From positions 817,583 through 881,582 of the forward strand of contig NZ_KB900536.1 of the NCBI RefSeq assembly GCF_000378965.1: a stretch of DNA of 64,000 nucleotides, written 5' to 3'. The first letter of the stretch is position 1. Each line of letters opens with the position of its first letter. A program made the translations under genes and the position numbers. This DNA comes from Thioalkalivibrio thiocyanodenitrificans ARhD 1 (lineage in GTDB: Bacteria; Pseudomonadota; Gammaproteobacteria; Ectothiorhodospirales; Ectothiorhodospiraceae). This document shows positions 33,394 through 43,251 of the stretch, piece after piece. The notes under the pieces were generated by a model. That model made no database searches and had not been told where the DNA came from. It worked only from the letters and a program-made list of their open reading frames with translations.

Positions 33394-34050
33394 TTACCCG
33401 GGCGTGCCGGAATCCCGGGCGGGCGGGACCAGTTCCCGGATTCGATGGAACACCGTGCGAAACATCTCCGGCGTCAGGCGCCGGGTCTGGGTGTTGTACC
33501 GGCTGCAGTGATAGGAATCCACCAGGGTGAGGCCGTCCAGCGCGTGTTCCGCGCCGTGGCCGAAGCGGTGCGCCGACGCCTTGAGGCCCAGCGCGCGCAG
33601 CACCGCATTGTGTGCCAGCGTGCCCAGAGCCAGGACAACCGCGCCCCGGGGAAGGATGCGCAGTTCCGCCGCCAGGAAGGGGTTGCAGTTGGCCACCTCC
33701 CGGGTCTCCGGACGGTTCTCCGGCGGCAGGCATTTTACGGCGTTGGTGATACGGCAGTCCGTGAGTTCCAGGCCATCCCCCATGGCGACCGCGGTGGGGC
33801 GGTTGCTGAATCCGAAACGGTGCAGCGTTTCATAGAGCAGGATGCCGGCATGATCGCCGGTGAACGGGCGCCCGGTGGCATTCGCGCCGTGCATCCCGGG
33901 GGCCAGCCCCACCACCAGAAGCCGTGCGGCAGCGTCGCCGAATGGCGCCACGGGCGCGGCGTGATAGTCGGGGTGGCGTTCACGTACCCGGCTCAGGAAA
34001 CCGGTCAGGCGCGGGCAAAGGGTGCAACGGGCGTCGAAGGTGCTTTCCAT
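33394..34050 (-). CDS. Uracil-DNA glycosylase, family 5 (UdgB-like)
   Basis: An Fe-S uracil/hypoxanthine-DNA glycosylase, acting first in base excision repair. The 218-residue protein has the family-5 motif A, GLAPGMHGANATGRPFTGD (the usual Asp of other families is replaced by Ala/Gly), and motif B as YHCSRYNTQTRRLT. Cluster ligands include the early CTLCPRL pair and later Cys in AVKCLPPEN and EVANCNPF. Met at 34050 gives the natural start. It lies directly upstream of uvrC, forming a DNA-repair pair. Confidence 0.87.
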   Translation of the reverse strand: MESTFDARCTLCPRLTGFLSRVRERHPDYHAAPVAPFGDAAARLLVVGLAPGMHGANATGRPFTGDHAGILLYETLHRFGFSNRPTAVAMGDGLELTDCRITNAVKCLPPENRPETREVANCNPFLAAELRILPRGAVVLALGTLAHNAVLRALGLKASAHRFGHGAEHALDGLTLVDSYHCSRYNTQTRRLTPEMFRTVFHRIRELVPPARDSGTPG

Positions 34051-34081
34051 GCATGCAATGCTACCACGGTCATGCACCCTG

Positions 34082-34109
34082 CCCCGCCCCGGCGGCCGCC
34101 GGGGCGGGG
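34082..34109. terminator. 28-bp perfect GC palindrome after uvrY
   Basis: CCCCGCCCCGGCGG is followed directly by its exact complement, 2 bases after the uvrY stop on the minus strand. It forms a very strong stem but has no U-run; it may slow or end uvrY transcription. Confidence 0.5.
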
Positions 34110-34111
34110 TA

Positions 34112-34789
34112 TCAGGAGCGGGTCAGGCCCGAGTCCGCATCACCCTGGATCAGGCCGTGCCGCATCGCCAGTGTGAGCAGCTCCATATCGGTGGACAGGC
34201 CCAGTTTGTCGAGCATACGGCACTTGTAGGTGCTGACTGTCTTGGGGCTGATATTCAGGACATCGGAGATGATCTGCGGCTTCTGGCCCTTGAGAAACAT
34301 GAGCAGTATCTGGCGCTCCCGGTGGGACAGCCGATCGAAGGGGTTGGCATGGCGATCCGTCCCGCAGGCGTTTTCGATGGCCAGGCGCTGTGCAACCTCG
34401 GGGCTGATGTGGCGCTCTCCGCGAACCGCGCCCTGGATGGCGGCAATCATCTCCTCAATGCGGCAGCCCTTGGTCAGGTAACCCGCGGCACCGACCTCCA
34501 GCACCCACCGGGGAAACGGCCCCTCGTCGGTGGCGGTGAGCACCAGCACCTTCACGCCCGGCTGATTGCGCACGATCTGGCGGGTGGCTTCCAGCCCGCC
34601 GATGCCCGGCATACTGAGATCCATCAGGACCACGTCGGGACGAAGGCGGCGCGCCAGGTCCAGGGCCTCCTCACCGGTGCCCGCCTCCCCCACCACGTAG
34701 ATGCCCGTGGTCGTGGCCCGCTCGCTCAGCAGCCCGCGGATGCCGTGCCGGACCAGTTCGTGATCGTCCACCAGCAGCAGGTCGATCAT
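34112..34789 (-). CDS. uvrY: Response regulator UvrY/GacA
   Basis: The 225-residue response regulator pairs with a BarA/GacS-type kinase and activates small RNAs of the Csr/Rsm system. The receiver domain shows the phospho-acceptor region DVVLMDLSMPG and VDDHELVRHGI. The C-terminal LuxR helix-turn-helix is LSHRERQILLMFLKG, then ISDVLNISPKTVSTYKCRML. Met4 of the longest frame (34789) is chosen because GGAGGT lies 8 bases upstream. uvrY next to uvrC is the standard arrangement, although here a glycosylase gene intervenes. Confidence 0.93.
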   Translation of the reverse strand: MIDLLLVDDHELVRHGIRGLLSERATTTGIYVVGEAGTGEEALDLARRLRPDVVLMDLSMPGIGGLEATRQIVRNQPGVKVLVLTATDEGPFPRWVLEVGAAGYLTKGCRIEEMIAAIQGAVRGERHISPEVAQRLAIENACGTDRHANPFDRLSHRERQILLMFLKGQKPQIISDVLNISPKTVSTYKCRMLDKLGLSTDMELLTLAMRHGLIQGDADSGLTRS

Positions 34790-34831
34790 GTGCGTCACCT
34801 CCGGCTCACGCAGACCCGACCCGGCCGCGGC

Positions 34832-35302
34832 TCACGTCCAGTGTGTATAGGGATGTCTGACCAGGCTCGTGTTGTAGTAACGCGCGTCATGGGACACCTC
34901 CTCCCCGATCCAGTCCGGTCTCTCAAAGGTCTCGTCCTCGCTCGACAACTCGACCTCCGCCACTACAAGCCCCTGGTTCTGCCCTTCGAATACGTCCACT
35001 TCCCAGACGTGTCCCCGGTACTCGACGAAGTGGCGGGTCTTCTCGATCAGCGGTCCCTCGCAGAGCAGTTCGAGCATATGCCGGGCATCCGGCAACGGCA
35101 CGGGATACTCGAACTCCTCCCGCCGCACGCCGAGCGTGGCGCTCTTGATATTAAGGTACCCCGACTCGTCCGAAACCCTGATCCGGATTGAACTCCGTGC
35201 ATTACCGCACAGATAGCCCTGCTGGTATTGGACGCTTCGGGAGACAAGATGCCTCCACGAGTCGCCGATGACCAGAAATTTTCGTTCTATCTCCTGTGCC
35301 AT
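34832..35302 (-). CDS. CYTH domain protein
   Basis: The 156-residue CYTH tunnel-fold protein has the family start EIERKFLV (the ExExK motif is EIERK), paired acidic and basic strands such as SIRIRVSDESGYLNIKSA and EVDVFEGQNQGLVVAEVEL, and a late YYNTSLVRH. CYTH proteins hydrolyse inorganic triphosphate or act as class IV adenylyl cyclases. The short single-domain form resembles bacterial triphosphatases. It is upstream of uvrY but with no known functional link. Confidence 0.9.
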   Translation of the reverse strand: MAQEIERKFLVIGDSWRHLVSRSVQYQQGYLCGNARSSIRIRVSDESGYLNIKSATLGVRREEFEYPVPLPDARHMLELLCEGPLIEKTRHFVEYRGHVWEVDVFEGQNQGLVVAEVELSSEDETFERPDWIGEEVSHDARYYNTSLVRHPYTHWT

Positions 35303-35538
35303 GGTACCCCCTCTACGCCCCCATCCATATATGAAAGATATAGATGAGTGGCCCGGGACCTGTCGGGGTGCAGGCCAGGGCCTGTCCGAGCCATCTGCGC
35401 ACAGCGGACTGCGTAGGAAATCGAGGCCGGATTCTCGATTGTTTTAGGGGCATAGTGGTGACTATGCGACGAAAAGGATCGGAAATCCGGCCCGATGTCC
35501 CACCATCACAGCAGCGACATGATGACTCCGAGGGGCTC

Positions 35539-36507
35539 CTAGTAATACAGCAGCGCGGAACCCCAGGTAAAGCCGCCGCCGAAGGCCTCCATCATCAGCA
35601 GATCGCCCGGGCGGACCCGGCCGTCCCGCACGGCGACATCCAGGGCCAGCGGAATGGATGCCGCCGATGTGTTGCCATGCTCCTCCACGGTGACCACCAC
35701 CCTGTCCATGGGCATCTTCAGCTTGCGGGCTGTGGCCTGGATGATGCGGATGTTGGCCTGGTGGGGGATAAGCCAGTCGATCTGCGCCTTGTCAATGTCA
35801 TTGTATTCCAGGGTCTCGTCCACGATGCGGCCCAGCGTGTTGACCGCCACTTTGAACACCTCGTTGCCCTTCATCTGCAGGTAGGCCTTGCCGGCCATCA
35901 CGTCATCGTAGTGGGTGGAAATCCCCTTGGGCACGTGCAGGAGCGTCTCGAAGCGTCCGTCGGCATGCAGATGCGTGGAGAGGATGCCGGGTTCTTCGCT
36001 GGCCTCGAGCACCACGGCGCCGGCACCATCGCCGAACAGCACGCAGGTGGAGCGATCGGTCCAGTCGATGATGCGCGAGATGGTTTCAGCACCGACCACC
36101 AGCGCGCAGCGAGCCCCGCCGGTTCGCACGAAACGATCGGCAACCCCCAGCGCATAGACGAATCCGGTACACACTGCCTGCACGTCGAAGGCGGCGCAGC
36201 CGTGGATCCCGAGACGCTGCTGCAGCAGGCAGGCGGTGCTGGGAAATATGCGGTCGGCGGTGGTGGTGGCGACGATGATCAGATCGATGTCCGACGCCTT
36301 GCGCCCGGCCATTTCCATGGCCGCCCGGGCGGCATGCTCGGCCAGATCGCAGGTGGCCTCGCCCGGACCCGCTATATGACGCTTGAGGATGCCGGTACGT
36401 TCCCTGATCCACTCATCGCTGGTGTCCACCATCCTGGCCAGATCCTGGTTGCTGAGGACCTTCTCGGGCAGGTATCCCCCCGTGCCGGTAATGCGGGAAT
36501 AGGTCAC
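35539..36507 (-). CDS. fabH: 3-oxoacyl-ACP synthase III
   Basis: FabH starts fatty acid synthesis by condensing acetyl-CoA with malonyl-ACP. The 322-residue protein has the catalytic triad in context: Cys in [15 protein letters not shown], His in [10 protein letters not shown] and Asn in [13 protein letters not shown]. The start [18 protein letters not shown] is canonical. Its start overlaps the end of plsX by 4 bases. The usual downstream fabD-fabG-acpP genes are absent; the CYTH gene follows after 236 bases without genes. Confidence 0.95.
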   Translation of the reverse strand: MTYSRITGTGGYLPEKVLSNQDLARMVDTSDEWIRERTGILKRHIAGPGEATCDLAEHAARAAMEMAGRKASDIDLIIVATTTADRIFPSTACLLQQRLGIHGCAAFDVQAVCTGFVYALGVADRFVRTGGARCALVVGAETISRIIDWTDRSTCVLFGDGAGAVVLEASEEPGILSTHLHADGRFETLLHVPKGISTHYDDVMAGKAYLQMKGNEVFKVAVNTLGRIVDETLEYNDIDKAQIDWLIPHQANIRIIQATARKLKMPMDRVVVTVEEHGNTSAASIPLALDVAVRDGRVRPGDLLMMEAFGGGFTWGSALLYY

Positions 36508-37532
36508 GATGACTCCCTTTCCGTAAGCAGCTGCTCCAGTTGCTTGTCGATCCGCTGGGCGATCTTCTTGTCCACCTCGATGCGGGCGATCCGGATGGCG
36601 TTTGCAAAGGACACGATATCGGCGCTGCCGTGACTCTTGATGACGATGCCCTGAAGCCCCAGTAGGCTGGCGCCATTATAGCGCCGCGGATCAATGCGTT
36701 TCTTGAGCGCGTTCAGGATCGGGAGCGCGAACAGGGCGGCGAATCGGGTGAGGAGATTGCGCTTGAACTCCTTGCGCAGGAAATGGGTCACCATGCGCGC
36801 CACGCCCTCCCCGGTTTTGAGGGAGACATTGCCCACGAAACCGTCGCACACGACCACATCGACCTCGCCGCAGAAGATGTCGTCACCTTCCACGAAGCCC
36901 ACGTAATTGAGATTGCTCTGTTCGAGCAGGCGGGCGGCCTCCTTGATCTTGTCACTGCCCTTGATGGCCTCCTGGCCGATGTTGAGCAGTCCCACCCGGG
37001 GGTTCGGATCGTTGTCCACCGCGCCCACCAGCACGGATCCCATGACGGCGAACTGGAACAGGTGCTCCGCCGTGCAGTCCACGTTCGCCCCCAGGTCCAG
37101 CATGTGGGTATGTCCGTGGATGGAGGGAATCGCCGCGATGATGGCCGGCCGGTCGATGCCCGGGAGGGTCTTGAGCACATAGCGGGCGGTGGCCATCAGT
37201 GCGCCGGTGTTGCCGGCGCTCACGCATGCGTGGGCGGCGCCCTCCTTGACCAGGTTGATGGCCACCCGCATGGAGGAGTCCTTCTTGCCGCGCAGCGCCT
37301 GGGCGGGCGGTTCGTCCATGCCCACCACCTGGCCGGCATGGTGGATGCGCAGGCGCCCGGGCAGGGACTTCGCGTGGCGGGATATCTCCTCCGTCAGAAG
37401 GGCTTCGTCACCCACAAGCACCAGTTCAATGTCCGAAAAATCGCGTAACGCCCGAAGGGCCGCCGGGATCACGACGTTCGGTCCGTGATCCCCGCCCATG
37501 GCGTCCAGTGCAATGGTAAAGGCTTCGCTCAT
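36504..37532 (-). CDS. plsX: Phosphate acyltransferase PlsX
   Basis: PlsX converts acyl-ACP to acyl-phosphate, the donor for PlsY in phospholipid synthesis. The 342-residue protein has the start [20 protein letters not shown], a central [16 protein letters not shown] and [19 protein letters not shown], all strongly conserved. It is followed by fabH with a 4-base overlap and preceded by rpmF 135 bases away, the common yceD-rpmF-plsX-fabH order. Confidence 0.95.
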   Translation of the reverse strand: MSEAFTIALDAMGGDHGPNVVIPAALRALRDFSDIELVLVGDEALLTEEISRHAKSLPGRLRIHHAGQVVGMDEPPAQALRGKKDSSMRVAINLVKEGAAHACVSAGNTGALMATARYVLKTLPGIDRPAIIAAIPSIHGHTHMLDLGANVDCTAEHLFQFAVMGSVLVGAVDNDPNPRVGLLNIGQEAIKGSDKIKEAARLLEQSNLNYVGFVEGDDIFCGEVDVVVCDGFVGNVSLKTGEGVARMVTHFLRKEFKRNLLTRFAALFALPILNALKKRIDPRRYNGASLLGLQGIVIKSHGSADIVSFANAIRIARIEVDKKIAQRIDKQLEQLLTERESS

Positions 37533-37667
37533 TCAGTTCCGACGGATTTCGCCTGCCCGAAAAACGACGACGCGGGATGAGGCACCCCGCGACGTCTTGC
37601 ATGATCACAGTTGGAGCGGCCGGCCCGTGCGTCTGATGATCGACGGGCGAGCCATGACGACGGAAGC

Positions 37668-37859
37668 TTATTCCTCGTCCTGCTGCTCCTTGGCCTTGAT
37701 CACCTGGCGTCCGCGGTAGAAGCCATCCGGGCTGATGTGATGCCGGCGATGGACTTCTCCCGTCGTGGGCTCGATGGACAGGGCGGAAGTCTTGAGGGCG
37801 TCGTGTGAACGGCGCATGCCCCGCTTCGACGGGGTGGTGCGGCCTTGCTGTACAGCCAT
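37668..37859 (-). CDS. rpmF: Ribosomal protein L32
   Basis: The 63-residue basic protein starts [20 protein letters not shown], which is the typical L32 start, and continues [15 protein letters not shown]. The zinc-binding Cys of some L32 forms are absent, as in other gammaproteobacteria. It follows yceD by 95 bases, as in the conserved cluster. Confidence 0.95.
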   Translation of the reverse strand: MAVQQGRTTPSKRGMRRSHDALKTSALSIEPTTGEVHRRHHISPDGFYRGRQVIKAKEQQDEE

Positions 37860-37954
37860 GATGACAATCTCCGTAAGCGTTGATCTGTAAGCCGGTGTCG
37901 GGCAACCGGAAATGCCTGTGTAATTGATCCATTGCCGAGCATGCTCGGTCTGCC

Positions 37955-38497
37955 TCAACGATCCTTGTCCCCCTCCTCCTTGAGTGTTTGCAGGACGGCA
38001 AAGGGATTGCTGTCGTCCTCGCGCTGCGCCCGGGCCACATCCGCCTGCCCGAACTCCCGCAGGGCTGCCTCGGCACAGGCGCTTCCTTCCCCGTGCAATG
38101 CCACCACGGGCAGGGACAGCAGCAGTTCGTCCTCGACCAACGTGTGCAGACTCAGGCCCCGCGCTTCCACCCACACCGCGTCTTCATGGTCGGGTATGGC
38201 CGCCGCTTCCGTACCTTCGGATACCAGTCGCGCGTCGAGCGCAGGGCTCACCGGCAGGTCCATGGGCTCCAGGCAGCGCTGGCACCGGACCCGCAGAACC
38301 GCCTCCACGTGCCCCGTCAGACGGTCCGGCTGGCCTGCCGCGCGGGTAAACACAAACCAGGCCGTGGCTCGCCCTTGCGAACCCGCAAGGACCGCCGAGA
38401 GGCGCGGCATTTCCGCCAGGGGCAGAAAACCCTTGATCTCCCTGGCCTGAGACGCCAGCCGCGCGGGGTCGACCCAGTCGGGCAGCCTGTCGAACAT
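37955..38497 (-). CDS. yceD: YceD family protein (DUF177)
   Basis: The 180-residue protein has the YceD Cys motif as [17 protein letters not shown] and the acidic region [13 protein letters not shown]-type (seen as [13 protein letters not shown]) followed by PFAVLQTLK at the C-terminus. DUF177 proteins act in 23S rRNA accumulation or ribosome assembly. It is the first gene of the rpmF-plsX-fabH transcript. Confidence 0.92.
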   Translation of the reverse strand: MFDRLPDWVDPARLASQAREIKGFLPLAEMPRLSAVLAGSQGRATAWFVFTRAAGQPDRLTGHVEAVLRVRCQRCLEPMDLPVSPALDARLVSEGTEAAAIPDHEDAVWVEARGLSLHTLVEDELLLSLPVVALHGEGSACAEAALREFGQADVARAQREDDSNPFAVLQTLKEEGDKDR

Positions 38498-38650
38498 AAG
38501 CGGGCGATTTTACGCGGGCGAAAGCCGCGCTGTCAAAAAGAGTTTCCCCAGCAGAATCCGGGTCTTGGCTTGAAAAACCTCCGCAGGATCACGGATACTG
38601 CCGCTTCCTTTGTCCCACATTCCTCTTTCCCCCTAAGGTAAGCGCCTCTC

Positions 38651-40069
38651 GTGATACGCAAGATACTCATCGCCAACCGCGGCGAAATCGCCGTGCGCAT
38701 CATTCGCGCGTGTGCGGAGATGGGCATTACCTCGGTGGCGGTCTACACCGATGCGGATCGTCACAGCCTGCATGTCAAGAAGGCCGACGAGGCCTATTCC
38801 ATCGGTCCCGACTCCCAGGCCGGTTACCTCAACGTGCATCGCATGGTGAACCTGGCGCGCGCGGCCGGCTGTGACGCCATTCATCCGGGATACGGATTCC
38901 TCTCCGAGAACCCCCAGTTTGCCAAGGTCTGCGCCGCCCGGGGCATCCGGTTCATCGGCCCCTCGGCCGAGGTGATCCGCGCCATGGGCGACAAGGTGGA
39001 AGCGCGGCGCACCATGATCGAGGCGGGCGTCCCGGTGGTGCCGGGCAGCGAGGGCAATCTGGCCAGCGCGGACGAAGCCGCCGACCTGGCCGGGCGGATC
39101 GGCTACCCGGTGATGCTCAAGGCCACCACAGGCGGCGGTGGACGCGGCATCCGCCGCTGTGACAACCCGGAATCGTTGCGCGGCGGCTACGAGCGGGTGC
39201 GCTCGGAGGCCACCAAGGCCTTCGGCAGCACCGAGATCTTCATGGAAAAGGCGGTCGTCGACCCCCGCCATATCGAGGTGCAGGTGCTGGCCGACAGCCA
39301 GGGCAACGTGATTCACCTGTTCGAGCGGGACTGCTCCATACAGCGCCGCCACCAGAAACTCGTGGAGGTCGCGCCCTCCCCTCAGCTCAATGACGCCCAG
39401 CGGGAATACGTCGGCGAGTTGGCGGTACGCGCGGCCAGGGCCGTCGGATACCAGAACGCGGGTACCGTGGAGTTCCTCATGGACCATGAGGACAACTTCT
39501 ACTTCATGGAGATGAACACCCGTTTGCAGGTGGAGCACCCGGTCACCGAGATGATCACCGGCGTGGACATCGTTCAGGAACAGATCCGCATCGCCTCCGG
39601 CCTGCCCATGACCTACACCCAGGACCAGGTACAGCGCCGCGGCTTCGCCATCGAGTTCCGGATCAACGCCGAAGACCCCAAGAACGATTTCCTGCCCAGC
39701 TTCGGGCGCATCACCCGCTACTTCGCGCCCGGTGGTCCCGGCGTACGTACGGACGGCGCCATCTACACCGGCTACCACATCCCGCCCCACTACGACTCCA
39801 TGTGCGCCAAGCTGATCGTCTGGGCACTGGACTGGGAGGGGCTCATCCGCCGGGCGCGCCGGGCCCTCCAGGACATCGGCGTCTACGGGGTGAAGACCAC
39901 CATCCCCTACCACCTGGAGATCCTGGGTACCGGAGAATTCCAGTCCGGACGTTTCAATACCGGCTTCGTGCAGAATCATCCGGAACTCACCGGGTACTCC
40001 GTGCGCCGTCCGGTCCGTGAACTGGCGGCCGTGATCGCCGCCGCCATCGCCGCCCACAAGGGCCTGTAA
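38651..40069 (+). CDS. pycA: Pyruvate carboxylase subunit A / biotin carboxylase
   Basis: The ATP-grasp biotin carboxylase subunit carboxylates biotin with bicarbonate. The 472-residue protein starts with a GTG (MIRKILIANRGEIAVRII), has ATP-binding KATTGGGGRGIR and the active region EMNTRLQVEHPVTEMITG. It lies 17 bases before a biotin-carrying carboxyltransferase subunit. The pair gives a two-subunit pyruvate carboxylase of the PycA/PycB kind, replenishing oxaloacetate. AccC is an alternative but would be next to accB. Confidence 0.92.
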   Translation: MIRKILIANRGEIAVRIIRACAEMGITSVAVYTDADRHSLHVKKADEAYSIGPDSQAGYLNVHRMVNLARAAGCDAIHPGYGFLSENPQFAKVCAARGIRFIGPSAEVIRAMGDKVEARRTMIEAGVPVVPGSEGNLASADEAADLAGRIGYPVMLKATTGGGGRGIRRCDNPESLRGGYERVRSEATKAFGSTEIFMEKAVVDPRHIEVQVLADSQGNVIHLFERDCSIQRRHQKLVEVAPSPQLNDAQREYVGELAVRAARAVGYQNAGTVEFLMDHEDNFYFMEMNTRLQVEHPVTEMITGVDIVQEQIRIASGLPMTYTQDQVQRRGFAIEFRINAEDPKNDFLPSFGRITRYFAPGGPGVRTDGAIYTGYHIPPHYDSMCAKLIVWALDWEGLIRRARRALQDIGVYGVKTTIPYHLEILGTGEFQSGRFNTGFVQNHPELTGYSVRRPVRELAAVIAAAIAAHKGL

Positions 40070-40086
40070 TCCCCAAAGGTATCCGC

Positions 40087-41913
40087 ATGTCAAAGGTCAT
40101 GATCACCGATGTCACCCTCCGTGACGGCCACCAGAGTCTCATCGCCACGCGCATGCGCACCGAGGACATGCTTCCCGTATGCGAACGCATGGACCGGATC
40201 GGTTTCTGGTCCCTGGAGGTCTGGGGCGGCGCCACCTTTGACGCCTGCGTGCGGTTTCTCAAGGAGGACCCCTGGGAGCGCCTGCGCCAGCTTCGCGAGG
40301 CCCTGCCCAACACGCGCCTGCAGATGCTGCTGCGCGGCCAGAACCTGGTGGGCTACCGCCATTATGCCGATGACGTGGTGCGCAGCTTCGTGGCGCGGTC
40401 CGCCGCCAACGGCATGGACGTGTTCCGCATCTTTGACGCCATGAACGACACCCGCAACCTGCGGGTCTCCATCGAGGCGGTCAAGAAGGAGGACAAGCAC
40501 GCCCAGGGCACCCTCTGCTACACCACCAGCCCGGTGCACGACATCCCCCAGTTCGTGGACATGGCACGGGAGATGGTGGACATGGGCTGCGACAGCATCG
40601 CCATCAAGGACATGGCCGGCCTGCTCACCCCCGCCACCACGGCGGAGCTGGTCAGCGGCCTGGCGGGCGCCGTCCAGGTGCCCATCCACCTGCACATGCA
40701 CGCCACCTCGGGCCTGTCCGAGATGTGCCATCTGAAGGCCATCGAGAACGGCGCCGCCGTGATCGACACCGCCATCTCCGCCTTTGCCGGCGGCACCAGC
40801 CATGCGCCCACCGAAAGCATGGTGGCGGCACTGAAGGGCACGGAATACGACACGGGGCTGGATCTCGAGGCCCTGCAGGAGATCGGCTTCTACTTCCGGG
40901 AGATACGCCGGAAGTACCACCAGTACGAGAGCGAGTTCACCGGCATCGATACACGGGTGCAGACCACCCAGGTGCCGGGCGGCATGATCTCCAACCTGGC
41001 CAACCAGCTCAAGGAACAGGGTGCCTTGGACAAGGTCGGCCAGGTGATGAACGAGATCCCGCGGGTACGCGAGGACCTCGGCTACCCCCCGCTGGTCACG
41101 CCCACGTCCCAGATCGTGGGGACCCAGGCGGTGATGAACGTGCTGACGGGGGAACGCTACAAGACGATCACCAACGAAGTGAAGCTCTATCTCCAGGGAC
41201 GTTACGGCCGCACCCGGGGCACGGTGAATCATGTGGTGCGGCAGAAGGCGATCGGCAACGCGGATGTCATCGACTGTCGGCCGGCCGATCTGCTGGACGA
41301 CGAGATGAACAACCTTCGCGAGCAGGCAGGTGACCTGGTCCTGAACGAGGAAGACGTGCTCATCTATGCCATGTTCCCGGAGATCGGCCGGGAATTCCTC
41401 GAACACCGCCGCGCCGGGCAGTTGGTGCCCGAACCCCTGCTGCCTGCCAACACCGCGCAGGGCGAGGACGAGGCCGCCCCGGTGGAGTTCAATGCCACCC
41501 TGCACGGCGAGACCTACCACATCAAGGTCACGGGCACCGGCCACAAGCGCGAGGACATGCGGCCCTTCTACGTGACGGTGGACGGCATGCCCGAAGAGAT
41601 CATTCTGGAGGCCCTGGACGAACTGATGCCGGAAGCCGGCGAGGGCGAGGGCGCGCGGCCCCGGGCCCGCCGGGGCAGCAAGCGCCCCCGGGCCACCAAA
41701 CCGGGGCATGTATCCACCTCCATGCCGGGCACCATCATCGACGTGCTGGTCAGCGAAGGGGGCGAGGTCAAGGCCGGCGATGCGGTCCTGGTGCTGGAAG
41801 CCATGAAGATGGAAACGGAGGTGCAGGCGCCGGTCAGCGGTACCGTCAAGGCCGTGCACGTGGCCAAGGGTGACAGCGTCAATCCGGACGAGACGCTGCT
41901 GGAAATCGAATGA
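40087..41913 (+). CDS. pycB: Pyruvate carboxylase subunit B / oxaloacetate decarboxylase alpha
   Basis: The 608-residue carboxyltransferase subunit has the start [19 protein letters not shown] (the TIM-barrel metal site), [12 protein letters not shown] with the conserved Lys, and the HLHMHATSG metal-binding pair. A C-terminal biotinyl domain ends with [15 protein letters not shown], where Lys is biotinylated. A Pro/Arg-rich linker at about residues 510-540 separates the domains. The related Na+-pump OadA is the alternative, but the beta and gamma membrane subunits are absent and pycA is adjacent. Confidence 0.9.
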   Translation: MSKVMITDVTLRDGHQSLIATRMRTEDMLPVCERMDRIGFWSLEVWGGATFDACVRFLKEDPWERLRQLREALPNTRLQMLLRGQNLVGYRHYADDVVRSFVARSAANGMDVFRIFDAMNDTRNLRVSIEAVKKEDKHAQGTLCYTTSPVHDIPQFVDMAREMVDMGCDSIAIKDMAGLLTPATTAELVSGLAGAVQVPIHLHMHATSGLSEMCHLKAIENGAAVIDTAISAFAGGTSHAPTESMVAALKGTEYDTGLDLEALQEIGFYFREIRRKYHQYESEFTGIDTRVQTTQVPGGMISNLANQLKEQGALDKVGQVMNEIPRVREDLGYPPLVTPTSQIVGTQAVMNVLTGERYKTITNEVKLYLQGRYGRTRGTVNHVVRQKAIGNADVIDCRPADLLDDEMNNLREQAGDLVLNEEDVLIYAMFPEIGREFLEHRRAGQLVPEPLLPANTAQGEDEAAPVEFNATLHGETYHIKVTGTGHKREDMRPFYVTVDGMPEEIILEALDELMPEAGEGEGARPRARRGSKRPRATKPGHVSTSMPGTIIDVLVSEGGEVKAGDAVLVLEAMKMETEVQAPVSGTVKAVHVAKGDSVNPDETLLEIE

Positions 41914-41962
41914 ACGGCGGGGCTTCCCGGCGAGCACCCTTGGCAGTGGTCCGGAGCGTGCT

Positions 41963-42553
41963 GTGCGCACGCTGATCCTGGCCTCCTCCTCCCCGTACCG
42001 GCGGGAACTCCTGTCCCGGCTCGGGCTCGTCTTTGAGTGCCATTCGCCGGACGTGGACGAATCGGTCCTGGCCGGAGAGTCTCCCGATGCGCTGGTCGTG
42101 CGCCTGGCGCGATCCAAGGCGCAAGCCGTGGCGCACCAACATCCGGATGCGCTGATCATCGGCTCGGACCAGTGTGCCGAACTCGACGGGCGCATCCTGG
42201 GCAAGCCCGGTGATCACGAAGGTGCCGTCAGGCAGCTTCGTGCCGCGTCCGGGCGTGAGGTGGTGTTCCATACGGGCCTGTGCCTGCTCAATGCCCGTAC
42301 CGGGCGGGCCCATGTGACCAGTGTGCCCTTCCGGGTGCGGTTCCGCGCCCTGGATTCCGCGATGATCGAGGACTACCTGCGCCGCGAAACGCCTTATGAC
42401 TGCGCCGGCAGCTTCAAGTCCGAGGGGCTGGGCATCGTGCTCTTCGAGGGCATGGAGGGGGATGACCCCACCTCCCTGGTGGGTCTGCCACTGATCGCCC
42501 TGGTGGGCATGCTTCAGCGGGAAGGGATGCCGGTCCTCGGCGGGCCCCGATAG
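41963..42553 (+). CDS. yceF: Maf-like nucleotide pyrophosphatase (YceF type)
   Basis: The 196-residue protein hydrolyses modified nucleoside triphosphates such as 7-methyl-GTP and keeps them out of RNA. The start is [18 protein letters not shown], with the catalytic-loop region [19 protein letters not shown], and later [19 protein letters not shown] start at 41963 gives the natural N-terminus, 49 bases after pycB. In E. coli yceF is next to yceD; here it lies on the other side of pycAB. It is followed by a strong terminator. Confidence 0.9.
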   Translation: MRTLILASSSPYRRELLSRLGLVFECHSPDVDESVLAGESPDALVVRLARSKAQAVAHQHPDALIIGSDQCAELDGRILGKPGDHEGAVRQLRAASGREVVFHTGLCLLNARTGRAHVTSVPFRVRFRALDSAMIEDYLRRETPYDCAGSFKSEGLGIVLFEGMEGDDPTSLVGLPLIALVGMLQREGMPVLGGPR

Positions 42554-42559
42554 GGTCCC

Positions 42560-42604
42560 GAAACGGAATCGGGCGGCACCAGGGGTGCCGCCCGATTCCG
42601 TTTC
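42560..42604. terminator. 21-bp stem bidirectional terminator
   Basis: GAAACGGAATCGGGCGGCACC, AGG loop, then the exact complement. It ends the pycAB-yceF transcript on the plus strand and the FHA gene on the minus strand, which converge here. Confidence 0.85.
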
Positions 42605-42618
42605 AGCGCTCTTGCGGG

Positions 42619-43047
42619 CTAGTATCCCGGATTACGGAAGTGGATCAGGTGCGGATCGCCCTTTTCCACCGGCCGTCCCAGGCTGATCACACCCTCGTTC
42701 ACCAGCGGGAACTCCTCGCCGTTGAGCAGGCAGATCTGATCATTCCCCGCGATCTGCACATAGGTGCCGTTGGTGCTCTGGTCGATCATCACGAACTTGC
42801 CCTTGCGGTAGATGAAACGGGCGTGATGCCGCGACGCCACCGGGGTCGCCACCACCAGATCACAGTCCATGTTGCGGCCTACCACGAACACCCGAGAACT
42901 GGCGGTAAACCAGTGCTCCAGCCCCTCGTAACTCAGTGACAGGCGTGCATTGAGGTCATACATGGCCCGGATACGATCGGCACTGATCTGTTCGGTCGGT
43001 GCGCGTTCTTCGTAGCCGTCGTCAGAGGACTCCATGGAATATTTCAT
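42619..43047 (-). CDS. FHA domain protein
   Basis: The 142-residue protein has a forkhead-associated domain that binds phosphothreonine peptides: RVFVGRNMDCDLVV, SRHHARFIYRKGKFVMID and STNGTYVQI carry the conserved Gly-Arg, Ser-Arg-His and Asn-Gly. Met at 43047 follows AGGTAAGG. A short acidic segment precedes the domain. It is alone on the minus strand, ended by the shared terminator. No kinase gene is nearby. Confidence 0.88.
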   Translation of the reverse strand: MKYSMESSDDGYEERAPTEQISADRIRAMYDLNARLSLSYEGLEHWFTASSRVFVVGRNMDCDLVVATPVASRHHARFIYRKGKFVMIDQSTNGTYVQIAGNDQICLLNGEEFPLVNEGVISLGRPVEKGDPHLIHFRNPGY

Positions 43048-43251
43048 GGTCTGCCTTACCTCGATTGCCAGTAGTCTTATACTAATAGAGTATGTGCGTC
43101 CGGATACGTTATTTTCTGTGAACTCAACCAGAAAACGTCCACATTTCGGGCGTTTCGCGGGCATTCCGACCACCCGTACCGACCTTCAGTGTATGGTTTT
43201 GCCAGACTTTGACAAGTGGTTCGATGCCGGAACCGGTCATCGGAGGGGCTC

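Noticed and set aside
31755-33530. A 591-codon open frame on the plus strand across uvrC
   Set aside because: Antisense shadow of uvrC with shadow-like composition and no ribosome site.
40090-42204. A 704-codon open frame on the minus strand across pycB and maf
   Set aside because: It is the antisense shadow of two well-supported plus-strand genes; composition (His/Val/Gly-rich) is typical of a GC-rich shadow and no domain is recognisable.
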